64,000 nucleotides of DNA, from the NCBI GenBank assembly GCA_021399445.1, contig JAJTUQ010000002.1:3720001-3784000 (forward strand), in the 5' to 3' direction. Within the stretch, counting starts at the first letter, position 1; every line of letters starts with the position of its first letter. The stretch comes from Xylogone sp. PMI_703. Lineage: Eukaryota; Ascomycota; Leotiomycetes. This document shows positions 24,317 through 35,000 of this stretch, in pieces. The notes under the pieces were generated by a model. It was not told where the DNA came from, ran no database searches, and saw nothing but the letters and a program-made list of their open reading frames with translations. Both the position numbers and the translations under genes were made by a program.

Positions 24317-24657
24317 GTACAGCCTGTAGCGACTGCACTGTACAGCCTGTAGCGACTGCACTGTACAGCCTGTAGCGACTGCACTGTACAGCCTGTAGCG
24401 ACTGCACTGTACAGCCTGTAGCGACTGCACTGTACAGCCTGTAGCGACTGCACTGTACAGCCTGTAGCGACTGCACTGTACAGCCTGTAGCGACTGCACT
24501 GTACAGCCTGTAGCGACTGCACTGTACAGCCTGTAGCGACTGCACTGTACAGCCTGTAGCGACTGCACTGTACAGCCTGTAGCGACTGCACTGTACAGCC
24601 TGTAGCGACTGCACTGTACAGCCTGTAGCGACTGCACTGTACAGCCTGTAGCGACTG
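24316..24657 (+). repeat. 23-bp minisatellite, about 15 copies
   Basis: Unit TGTACAGCCTGTAGCGACTG plus CAC recurs every 23 bp from 24316 to 24638, fifteen starts, with no mismatch seen; the last copy lacks its final three bases. Because 23 is not a multiple of three, overlapping frames on the minus strand remain open for over 100 codons, but these are by-products of the repeat. The homogeneity suggests recent expansion. Confidence 0.95.
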
Positions 24658-24866
24658 TACGTATAATATATTTTTAATATATTATTAATATATTAACAAT
24701 ACATTTATAATATATTAAATGGTTTATGGTATACTAATATAAAAATAAATAGTGTAGTTGTAATAAAATAAGGTGAGAAGGGGATACGTAAGGTTGAAGG
24801 GGGACTGGCTGAGCTTAGGCCAAGTGCGGCCGCATGTAAGCGAGCAGGGGTAGGGGCTGAGCCACC

Positions 24867-25132
24867 TACATCCTCATGCTGGGGACCCTTGTCTTAATCG
24901 AGAGTTCCCAGAACTCACTACCTTTCCCGCTTTAGCTTGGAACAATATCTAGTGTCGTATCTCTATCCTCTTACTCCTCGGATTCAAGGAATTCATTGAT
25001 CCTGCAGCAGAGGATAAATTCGAATAGATCCTTATGTCATGACAATTCAGCTTTTCAAATCGAATACCAACACCCCACGCTCCGGGAGAGTAAACTTAAC
25101 TAGAGAAATGGGATCTACAATAAATATGATAA
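24867..25132. other. Spacer downstream of HET relic
   Basis: Short spacer between the right end of the repeat element and the 3' end of the HET-like gene. Nothing else is seen. Confidence 0.4.
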
Positions 25133-27819
25133 TTAGATTATTGTGATTAACCGTTTCTTCTTCCCCTCAAACCGTGACCTCGGAATATCTTCAAAATGAC
25201 CGATCCGTCTCCAGCGTGAAGAATCCTCATTATCTCTGACTAGTAATAACCCAACAGTCTCAATTACTGTGGATGGCAGATCCACAATCAGACACATAAC
25301 CTTAGTACTCTCTTCAGGCTTTTCCTCTGGCACGTCAAGATACCCCATCGGCAACCACCCATCACCACGCCTAGTAGTTTTGGGTATAGACTCCTGGCTG
25401 GAGGTAACGTAGATATCTGAGGTTAATCTAGAAGCCTCATTTCCAGAAGCTCGTTTGGCAACTCCCTTGACGCTGTCTTTGAGTTTGCTGAAACGACCAG
25501 CCTTCACCTTGATATTATGCTCTGGCGTAACATCCTCATCCGAAGATGGTGAATTGGCCTTCTCCTTCTCTCGTCTGGTTGATGGCTTGGCAAGCCTTTT
25601 CTTTTCGGAGTACGGATCGAACCACGAAAATTTTGAGGGTAGCGACGTTATTATTCCTTTGACGCATATCTCCCCCCTCAACGCGAGAGAAGCTATTGGA
25701 CTTATATTTAGGCATGATATCGAAGCTGACCAATTCAGGTAATAGTGCCTCGTCCTCCTTCCTCGTTGGGCCATCTTCTTCGTCCCCGAGCTTGATCCGC
25801 AAATCGTGCTCGAAGAGATAGACCACTGGGCCATCAACGCTAACCCAACTCCAGCTTGGCGCTCGATAAAACTGCTTCGGTTGCTCACCATCAATAGCAT
25901 ACGTTGGTCTTCGGCCAATCTCATATGCTCCCTGCCTGCTCATATCATAGAGCATTGTGTCTCCCCACACCTTTCCAAATCGCATATCGGGAGCTGGATG
26001 CTGGTTACACGCAATGCGCCATAGCAGGAAGCGTGGGAAATGCGCCTCCCAGTTCCCTGCAGCAAACCGGCTATCGGAGATGTTTTGATACGCCCTCGAT
26101 ATACCGGAGAGGGCAGGCAGCTTGTCGCGAGCATCAGTGAGTTGCCGTGCTGAATAGTCCTTGACAATGTTGTACCAGAATTGCTCCAATGAACCCGGTG
26201 GGAGATACTTGCCAAAAGTTTTGTCGTCATTGAAATAATGTGACGGGACTTCAGAACCAGTTCTGCTTCTTGCTGAACTCTCTGTCCAGGTGGAATTGGA
26301 ATCGGAAGCAGAATCAAATTGCTCGCATTCACCTCTCTTCCTGTTTCTTTCAGACCCGCGCGATTTGAAGCTACGGGATAGCCGATTGAATTTCGCCTTT
26401 GCCCAGCCTTTAGCTGTTTTCTCCTGCTCAGAACTCACCCTAGATGAAAGATGTGAATCTGAGCTGATGCTATCCGAGCCGCTCTCATTTTCAGAGCCGT
26501 CTAAGCTATCATAATTGTCTTCAACTACCTCTCCATGCTCTACTCTAGCAGTTTGTCTCTGCAAATAGCTTTGCATAGGTCGATTAACACTATTTGCTCC
26601 ACCGTTAGACCACTCTGCACACTGGCAGTGAAGCTGCACGACTCTCTGTGCCCTGTCAAACATCAGATACCGTGGGCTTAAGACTCGTTCCACCATGCAC
26701 CATGCGCGCTGATTGATAGGCTGTATCTCTTCTGGAACGCAAGGGCTGAGATATATAATTCCTATATCTTCTGGACGTGGTTTCCTGTTCCTACCGGCCA
26801 ATAATAGTGGCAATTTGAAGGAGTTTGGAACAGGCAAGTCTTTAGTATTCAAAAATCCTTCATATGCGCTCCGTGATGAAATAGCCGCAATGGTGATGAA
26901 TGCAGACTGGTAGTTGCGTTGCATGTTAGCAATCTCCTTGGCCTTATCGTCATCCGAGTCCTGGATGATGCATAGACTGTCAACCCAGAGATACCGCAGA
27001 CCTAGTTCGCGTGTTACTGTGATAGCATCGCGAATCGTCTGACCTAGATTAGCTTCGTCGATACCTTTCCGGTACTCATCTATGCTCTTAGTAACTGTCA
27101 TGAACGGCTGAGATCGACCCCAGACGTAGCTCAGCGTAGCCCAAGCAGCTGTAGCACCCTGCTCAAATTCATGAAGCCGTAATGCATATCCCAGTGGCTT
27201 CTCATCCGGGGTGACATCTAGGACACGAGTTGGCACCTCAGTGGTGCCTTTCTTCGGGCAAGCGGCATGTTTTCGCTCGCAAAACGAGATTTTTTCTCGA
27301 AGCAGATCCATATTATTGCAGGATCCGATATCGCGGTCTATCGGCCGGTGATAGATAAATTCCGCAGCAGGATCGTCTGTACCCAAGTCAACACATGTGG
27401 CCGGAATGAGGTTGGCTCAGAGACGCTCACTACGTACCTTTCTTAGCATATACACTCCACCTCATTGTCTTCGCTGCTGTGGTTCTTAACCGATTGAAAT
27501 CTATATTCTCCCAGTTTTTCACACCATCGCTCTCGTTCTGAAACTCAACAGTCTTTCCGATTAAATCTTCGATTTTAAGTTTCCTATGCCTCGAATTCTC
27601 GGAATTTTTACCAGGATATTCCGGCTCGGCTTGGGAGGCATACAAGGCAAAGGTACAGAAAGCACAGTTTGGAGATATTGAGTCGGAGGTCCATGTTATC
27701 TTGAAGGGAGCGAAGTCAACATCATCAGTTCTGTACAAGTTATCCATAGAGTTTTCCCAGTTGAACAAGGTCTTCTTGCAGTTTTTGCAGATCTCTAATG
27801 GAAACTTAGGAGGCACCAT
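25133..27819 (-). pseudogene. HET-domain (heterokaryon incompatibility) gene, frameshifted
   Basis: HET proteins mediate non-self recognition and programmed death after hyphal fusion. Exon 1 is 27819-27438 (MVPPKFPLEICKNC with CxxC pairs); a 61-nt intron leads to 27376. The HET domain is clear: WATLSYVWGRSQPF, TIRDAITVTRELGLRYLWVD, SLCIIQDSDDDKAKEIANM, FITIAAISSRSAYEGFL. A serine-rich insertion follows (around 26300-26550), then RAWCMVERVLSPRYLMF-type and PSWSWVSVDGPV conserved blocks; RAWCMVERVL itself lies before the insertion. Near 25693-25710 the frame breaks. The original frame ends at 25536, while the natural C-terminal continuation (PIASLALRGEICVKG to KKKRLITII) lies in another frame to 25133. 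No intron can bridge it. A sequencing error or a truncated but functional protein are alternatives. Confidence 0.75.
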
Positions 27820-28961
27820 AATGGCCTCGTATTGTTGTACAACTCGAGAACACCGTAAGTTAGAAAACACGATAGACTATCTTAACTTTAGGGTAAGGCG
27901 AAACGTTCTCAAGTGAACTATTAATTGTAATTGCATGTACTCATTTATTTTTAATGGCAGACTCTTAAGGGCGAGCCTCTAGTATAGTTATGTAACCAGT
28001 TATTCAGCCATAATGGGAAGTGTGGTGGAAGCATTCTTATTTGGGTCATGGTATACCGTCCATAAAGAATACTATTTTTTGCTGTGTAACATTATGCAAT
28101 CTGATGTGGTAAGATCACCTAATTTTAGGGCTCGGATTCAGGCTGAGGTTCGGGCCGAAGTTGATCTAAAGGTGTGAACGGGCAAGATGACAGAACAGGC
28201 AGAACCTTGCGAGGATTGTGAGGATGTGTAAGACGTTCCAGTTAGCCAAGTTAGGTCAGGGATGAAGCTTACGTCAACACCTATAGGGTCGGGCCACACA
28301 CCGTGTGGAGAGGCTTTTGGAGCAGCTCTGTACACGTACGCGGCCTCACATATGACCACTTGATAAATCATGAGGCAAGTGGCCTGGTAGACCAGAAATT
28401 ACGGTATTATAACTATCGCATCTTTAATAGTATAACTGAATATTTACTAAATACTTGGTAACTAGGTTCAAAATTAAGCTCTTCTGAAAATGGACAGTCA
28501 CGCTAGAGCTCTGCTGGATAGATTTAGTGGAAAGTTAATCCGCTCATGCTGTTCTGCGCTCTCGGTCCTAGAGATCCCTTCAAGGTCTCGTCACAAGCAT
28601 AATGGACAAGTTTCCTTGTAGCGATCAGCCCAGTTGTAGCTTCTGCAGTAAGTATGGCTATTTTGATCATACTAAACATATAGGAAATCGTAACCTTAGT
28701 AGTTGTGAGACACGCGTTAGACTTATCCTGAGTCAGAGTTAGGTGGTGTTTTGTGGGTGATTAGATGTGATGAGACGTGTTAAACTTTAAAGCGAGACAA
28801 CTTTTGTTACCTCCAAGCAGTTATTCCGCCTCTGAAAGCTATGGCTGTCGGGTCTCGGTGGTAAGGCCATTTATATGTCTTCGATAGTAGGCATTCTCGC
28901 CCCCAATTTGCTTACTCCAGGCATTGGTGGCGTTCACTGGTGAGCACACACTGATGATGGA
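27820..28961. other. Intergenic, no clear gene
   Basis: About 1.1 kb between the divergent HET and ABM-like relics. A 77-codon minus-strand ORF (28371-28138, PKASPHGVWPDP) could be retroelement debris but cannot be assigned. Confidence 0.4.
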
Positions 28962-31388
28962 TTGCCCCAAACGCCAATCCTGAGCATTATCGAACTCGTA
29001 GTCTTACCTCAACATAATATACACAACATTGATGAGCCAGCTGTAAGGTTATGGGCCGCAACGTTAGAGTTCCTGCAAACTATTCCTGGCTACGAGATTG
29101 TATATTGGGGGGACGTTGCGCATAAAACAGGCGCAGCTTTACTACTCATTCAGCGGGCGAACAGCAGTAGCTTGGAAGATCTTCCAACACTCTAGAGGTT
29201 TAAAATTAATGGATGCCCTGCTCACCTCGGACCGTGCGAAATGCTCGACTCGACTGCGTTCAGAAGCCTTTTGGAGTACGAAAGAGATATTAGAGGTGGT
29301 GTTATTCTCTTTCGACCCTGATATATCTCTCGAGGCTAAGGAACGCTTTGAGAGTAAGTGGAAAACACTCATCGAGCGTGCAAAAGATCAGATAGGCTTA
29401 ACTGTAGTTGGTACTTGGGTAGAACCCGACATTCCTGTCAAAACAGGAGAGTCTGCGCAAGCAAGTGCTGCTAGCCAACTTCAACTCTTCATTGGGCTTT
29501 GAGAATGAGATAAAATAGACTATTACGTTTCGAAAATATCTAGTGAACACGAATCTAACTTTGATGCTCTCGTGGGAGAGCTTCTTTCTCAAGCTCAAAA
29601 TATGACCAAGGTAACCGTCTGGATTTGCAAAGAATTCAAAGAAGACAGCGCCAACAGGACTGAAAATAACCCAATCTCGACACGCAACAGTGCAGCATCT
29701 TTGTTCACCATACTAATATCACGGCGGTATAATCAAAACAGAGCCACATATGAGAACGTTCGACCTGATCGCTCACAAGGTAATGAGCTCCATTGGAAGT
29801 GAGCAAAACATATTTACAGAGCCATGTGGTGGCTTCTGGCCTTTGGCGATGGGAAACTTCGCAGATAAACAAATCCAAAGGCATGCGCTGGAAGCAGATG
29901 TCCCGTCATACTTTCGTAAGGAATTTGTAGTCGATATCTGCGGGGTTCCAGTCCAACGCGGGTTATAATCAGCTCAACGCGGGTAAGTGATATAGTGCAA
30001 CGCGACATCACCAGGGGTAAAAATTTTCAAGTTCAGGAGGGGTTAATGAATAATTAATCCGGTATGCTGAGCATATGCTGAAAATCTATAATGTATAAAG
30101 CGTAAAAGTTTTATAAGCTCTAAAGACCTTATAGGTTTTATAAACATTAGCTCTATATTGTTGTAAACTTATATAAGCTCTGTTAGCTTTATAAACTTTA
30201 TAAATTATCAGTATATACTGAGTATATGTTCAGCATATGCTCAACGTATATAGAGCTTCTAGAGCCTCTAGAGCCTACAGAGTCTCTAGAGCCTACAGAG
30301 CCTACAGAGCCTACAACGATACAGAGCCTACAGTATAGAGCTCATAGAGCCCATAGAACAAGCATATACTGAAGCATATGCTGAGCATACCGGATTAACC
30401 TCATTTACCCTTCCTGAGCTTGCGCAAAAGTTTCTCCGACCCCCGCCGACGTTTTGCCGAACGTTACGCGACTTACCCGCGTTGAGCTGATTATAACCCG
30501 CGTTGAACTGGGACCCGGATATCTGCTGGCTTCATTTCAGTCTTGGATTTCAACAGAATGAAGATACGAATGTCAGGAGGGAATTCTTAGAACTTTGCTG
30601 CCGAATTGCAAGTGATGCACACTGCGAAACAGCCCTATGGGCCCGTGAAGAGGAAAGGAGGGATACTTTCGCTATGTTAGTTTGTAAGTTTATGTCAGTC
30701 ACTACTATCATTTCGTATACTATACAACTTAAACCTGAGAAAGTCTAACTAATTTCAGTCTGGCGAGACAAAATGGGTCGAGATGCTTCACCATGTCAAT
30801 TTCTCCAGTCTCTAGATCTATTTGCCAAGTCGTTCTCGCGTCTTATACCTCCCGAGATACCTACATTTCCTTGTCTGAGTAATCTGAAATTCGAAAGCAG
30901 TATAGAATTGGTATCATTCTTCATGCCCTTTCACAAATTGGATAAAACGCTATTTGAAAGAGCTTATCAATGCTTTCATAAGTATGCTAAATAACATCTT
31001 AAAACTTTTATCACGAGTTACGTGTTGACATTCCATGTTTTCTTTCAGTACTTTCATACTTTCTGTCGTTCCTGCAGGCATATTAACAGCAAGTAAATCA
31101 AACCTAGGCGGCCGGCAAGGGCAGAGTATATCTCTCCAAGATCAAGAGGTGGTGCGTTTTACAGGTGTTCTGTCATGGAAGAGTAAAGAGGCGAGAAAAG
31201 AATGGTATCAGGCTTTCGCTCGCGGAATGAAGACATCTTATGAACGCCTTGGGCATAAAATTGATTACCTGAAAATAGTAGCTTCTACTGGGGTAGAGTC
31301 TCGATCCATAGAATTGGAACCTGAAGACACTGATATTGTTAGAGTGGAAAATACCTTTGTATTGAACAATTTAGGAGTTTACGTATAA
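28962..31388 (+). pseudogene. ABM-like (dimeric alpha-beta barrel) gene, disrupted
   Basis: Relic of a fungal protein with several antibiotic-biosynthesis-monooxygenase-like modules. The first reads PAVRLWAATLEFLQTIPGYE and IVYWGDVAHKTGAALLLIQ, then shifts frame near 29175 into AWKIFQHSRGLKLM and EILEVVLFSFDPDISLEAKE. Further lesions lie at 29495-29515 (two shifts or stops). Reading resumes as KIDYYVSKISSEHES, passes a likely 41-nt intron (29779-29819) and reaches VVDIC, where the MITE at 29942 is inserted. After the element the same frame continues as WLHFSLGFQQNE, followed by two credible introns and a last module (VVRFTGVLSWKSKEARKEWY) to 31388. No in-frame ATG was found at the 5' end. The 3' half looks intact apart from the insertion. 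Confidence 0.6.
29942..30517. mobile_element. MULE-type MITE, 576 bp, with 9-bp target duplication
   Basis: The element is flanked by identical GATATCTGC at 29933-29941 and 30518-30526. Its first and last 47 bp are inverted repeats differing at three positions (core CAACGCGGGTTATAATCAGC). Weaker inverted similarity continues inward to about 145 bp, including TTAATCCGGTATGCT and GCATATGCTGA. Each terminus contains CAACGCGGGT twice. The interior is AT-rich, with direct repeats of AGAGCCTACAG near 30250-30340, and has no ORF. Nine-base duplications with long inverted termini are typical of Mutator-like elements. Removing the element and one duplication restores the host reading frame VVDIC-WLHFSLG. 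Confidence 0.82.
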
Positions 31389-32072
31389 AACTTTACAATT
31401 CTTCTTTTATATCATAAAGCATATTGATTTCTTAAGTTCTTATATATATTCTAGCTATACGTAAATGCGACTCATTTTACCTATAGGCTAGAACACATAT
31501 GGCTCAAACCAAAAAAAAAACCAATACCAAAACGTACAGAGCTTTTTTTTTTTCCAGAAATAGATGTGATCCATGTCAACTGTTCACTGAGTGAACAAAG
31601 AGAGGATGGTCTACTTGTCCACCACTCTAGTATAAACGACTTTATATTAGTGTTAACAATTGCAGTAGATAATCAGAGATCGGTGGACTCTGAATAATTG
31701 CTGTAACTGGCTAAATGGCTGCTAGGTTGCGGTTTAACTATCACAACTATGTTTTCGACTAATATTACATTAGTTACGTATCAAGGAATGATAAACAAGA
31801 ATTACGTTAGATATAAGTCAATCCTGATGCATGTTATAAAGCTTCCGAATGAAGAAAATAATAATTATATAAGTTATTAGCTGGCTTTATCTCGGAACAT
31901 GTCAATATAAGTTCATGCCCTGTTCATCATGGATAGAATAATGCGAATAACGCAGGTTTAACCATTAAAGAACTATGTGACCTCGGAACTCATTTAAACA
32001 TTCTCTTCAACTAGATCCAATCACAATTGTATCTACAAACCAGCACTTCTCATTTAGGCATTTATATATCAT
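31389..32072. other. Intergenic, AT-rich
   Basis: Homopolymer runs of A and T near 31511-31556. I searched this stretch for the missing N-terminal exons of the downstream glucanase and found none. Confidence 0.45.
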
Positions 32073-35000
32073 ATGACCAAAATTTATCACAGTAAGCTCG
32101 ATATATGCATTTTAGGAGATGGTTCTACGGACGATACCGCTGCAATCAACGCAGCTGCTAGTGCTGGTCCGCGCTGTACCCTTGACCAGAACGGATGCAA
32201 TACTACTAGTGTCCTTGGAGCCTTATTATATTTCCCACTAGGAACATATGCAATTTCGGAACCGATTATCCTAGATTTTTATACTCAAGCTGTTGGCGAT
32301 GTGAGTAATTAATCATCCGTTTTCCAAATTAGCAAGCTGATGATTTTCTTTCAGCCAACCGATGTACCTACCATTAAAGGCACCGCTGGCTTTAACGGAA
32401 TTGCTCTCTTTGATACCGACGTTTATATTCCAAATGCAAATGGTGAGGAATGGTACCAGAATCAAAACAACTTTTACCGTCAAATCAGGAACTTCAACCT
32501 TGATTTAACAGCAATGACTACTGGTTCCTCTGATCTAGGAGTTCCAATTGGTATACATTGGCAAGTAGCACAAGCTACCAGCTTGCAGAATATTGTCTTC
32601 AATACGACACAAGGGGGTAATCAAATTGGCGTCTTCATTGAAAATGGTTCTGGAGGATTTGTTTCCGATCTAAACTTCCAATTTGGTGCTATCGGTATAA
32701 AAATTGGGTCACAGCAGTAAGTTCCAGCTTTGGTGCTTCGTCTCCAACTTTGGTTAATTATATCAGGTTCACAATGCGTAACTTAGTGTTCAATAACTGT
32801 GCGTTGACTGGAATTCAAACTATCTGGGACTGGGGATTCACTTTTCAAAATCTCCAGATGAATGCGATAGGCATCGCAATTGATACTCGAGGGGGATCAA
32901 ACACAGGACCAGATGACCAGCCCTGGGCCTCGCTCTCTTTAATTGACTCTACTTTTAGTGCTTGCCCTATTATCATCTTTTTGGGAGGCTCAGATCCTAA
33001 TGCACAACTGCCTCAAATACTTATTGATAATGTCAATGTCGGAGGCACAGCCAATGTCGTTGAAACGGCAGGTGGGCAGTTGATTTTTTCTGGGGGTGGC
33101 ACAATTCAGTTATGGGCAAGGGGGAAGCAGTACCTCAGTATAACAGACAATGGAACTGCTACAAATTTTGCAACATCTGGGCCACTTTCCCCCGCGCCTA
33201 ATAAGTCAACCGGGCTGCTAGATGGTTCCGGGAAGTGGTTTACCATCTCGAAACCGCAATACGAAAACCTTGGTCTTGGTAGCTTTGTGGTAGTTACGGA
33301 TTTGGGTGCAGTGGGCGACGGTAACACTGATAGTACAACAACTATAAACAACTGCATTCAACAAGCTGCGTCCAATGGACAAGTGTGCTACTTTCCTATG
33401 GGCATATATATTGTCACAAACACAATTTTTGTCCTTTCCGGTGCAAATATTGTAGGGGAATCTTGGCCTCAAATTATGGCTTCTGGCGGAAGTTTCACAG
33501 AACTGCTCAATCCTACTCCAATGATTCAAGTTGGTAAACTAGGGGATGTCGGGAGCGTTGAGATATCCGATATGCTTTTTACTGTTCGGCCACCATCCGC
33601 TGGTACTGTATTGATGGAGTGGAATATCCAAGCAAATTCCCAAGGAAGTGCAGCTATGTGGGATGCGCACTTTCGCGTTGGTGGAGCTGTAGGATCCAAT
33701 CTCCAAGCTGCAAATTGCCCAACATTAACAGGATCAGTTAATACTGACTGTATCGGAGCATCACAATTACTGCATATTACCCCAGGAGCGTCAGCATATT
33801 TGGAGAATATCTGGGCCTGGAACACGATATCGATATTACTGCGCAAACTCAAGTAGATGTCTACACGGGACGTGGAATCTTAATTGAATCAACTCAGCCC
33901 AACCTGGCTCTATGGAACCGCGTCAGAGCATTCCGTGATGTATCAATATGAACTTAACAATGCTCAAAACGTCTTCTTGGGATTTATGCAAACGGAAACA
34001 CCATATTACCAACCATCACCACTTGCGCCAGCGCCATTCACAGATTCTGTGGTGTCTACCGATCCACCGTATACTAACTGCCTTCCAGGATCAAACACGT
34101 GCGCTAAAGCTTGGGCGTTGAGAATATTAAATAGCACCGATGTTTATATACATAGAGCGGGATTTTATTCATTTTTCCAAAATTATGATCAGACATGTGT
34201 AAACTCCGGACTTCAAAACTGTCAGGACGCACTTATCGATATTTCTTTCTCTGAACGGGTTTTTATATACGATATCGCCACAATCGGTGCGCAAGAAGCA
34301 GTGTCTCCTGAGGGAGGAGTTCTGACTAAACAGAAAGATACTCAGTACTTCTTTACCACGGTGATCATTGCGTACCTCGCACTTGCTGTTGATGGAGCAA
34401 ATCAGGGAGGGTTGGGAAGCAGCGGCTCAGACTTTCAATCCCCACAGGATGCCCCTATCATCCCAATACCGGGCTGTACAACAGTTTCTCCTTCAGCGAC
34501 ATTTACTCTAACAGACGCATGTGCTACACCAATTGCTCAGCTGCCCTTTAGTGGACTGGATAATTTCCCTCCAGGGCCAGTTACCTGCGCAGGAGGTCTT
34601 CCTCACGGATAGATAGCGATTACCTACTAATTGGTCTTGAACGAAATAAGGCGGTTGCGATTTATTACGTCTACTAACTTCTACATGTTGTGGTTCGGGA
34701 GGGACGATCGAAATCCTAGTATGTATCAACGAATAGAGAATTGTTCCTGCGTTCACTAAATTGATGTTACAGTTCTTATCCCACCCAACGTGCCTCTACC
34801 TGCCCAGTTAACTCTTCCCACTGGCTTTACACCTACAGCTCCATTCACTGACCATGATGGGAACGAACATCCAGCTGGTGTGCCCCTTTCTGCACCCACT
34901 ACTATTGACGGTGGTACGGAATTCCCTCAACCCTTTCTCATTCCAGCTGAAGAGCCTCTTCCGAATCCGTTCGAAGTAGAGCCCCTTGAGCATGACACAG

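Larger units (their letters stand above)
24019..24866. mobile_element. Candidate non-autonomous TIR element with minisatellite cargo
   Basis: The interval is bounded by perfect 14-bp inverted repeats, GGTGGCTCAGCCCC at 24019-24032 and its reverse complement at 24853-24866. Both are flanked by TACA (24015-24018 and 24867-24870), which reads as a 4-bp target duplication. Inside are two tandem arrays, a hairpin and an AT-rich tract (24662-24770). No transposase is encoded. The superfamily is unclear because the termini match none that I can name. Confidence 0.5.

Noticed and set aside
24271..24637. Three overlapping minus-strand ORFs of more than 100 codons
   Set aside because: They are translations of the 23-bp tandem repeat in shifted frames; a repeat period not divisible by three keeps all such frames equivalent.
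28138..28371. 77-codon minus-strand ORF resembling retroelement polyprotein
   Set aside because: The similarity rests on a few residues (PKASPHGVW) and no neighbouring retroelement motif or terminal repeat was found.
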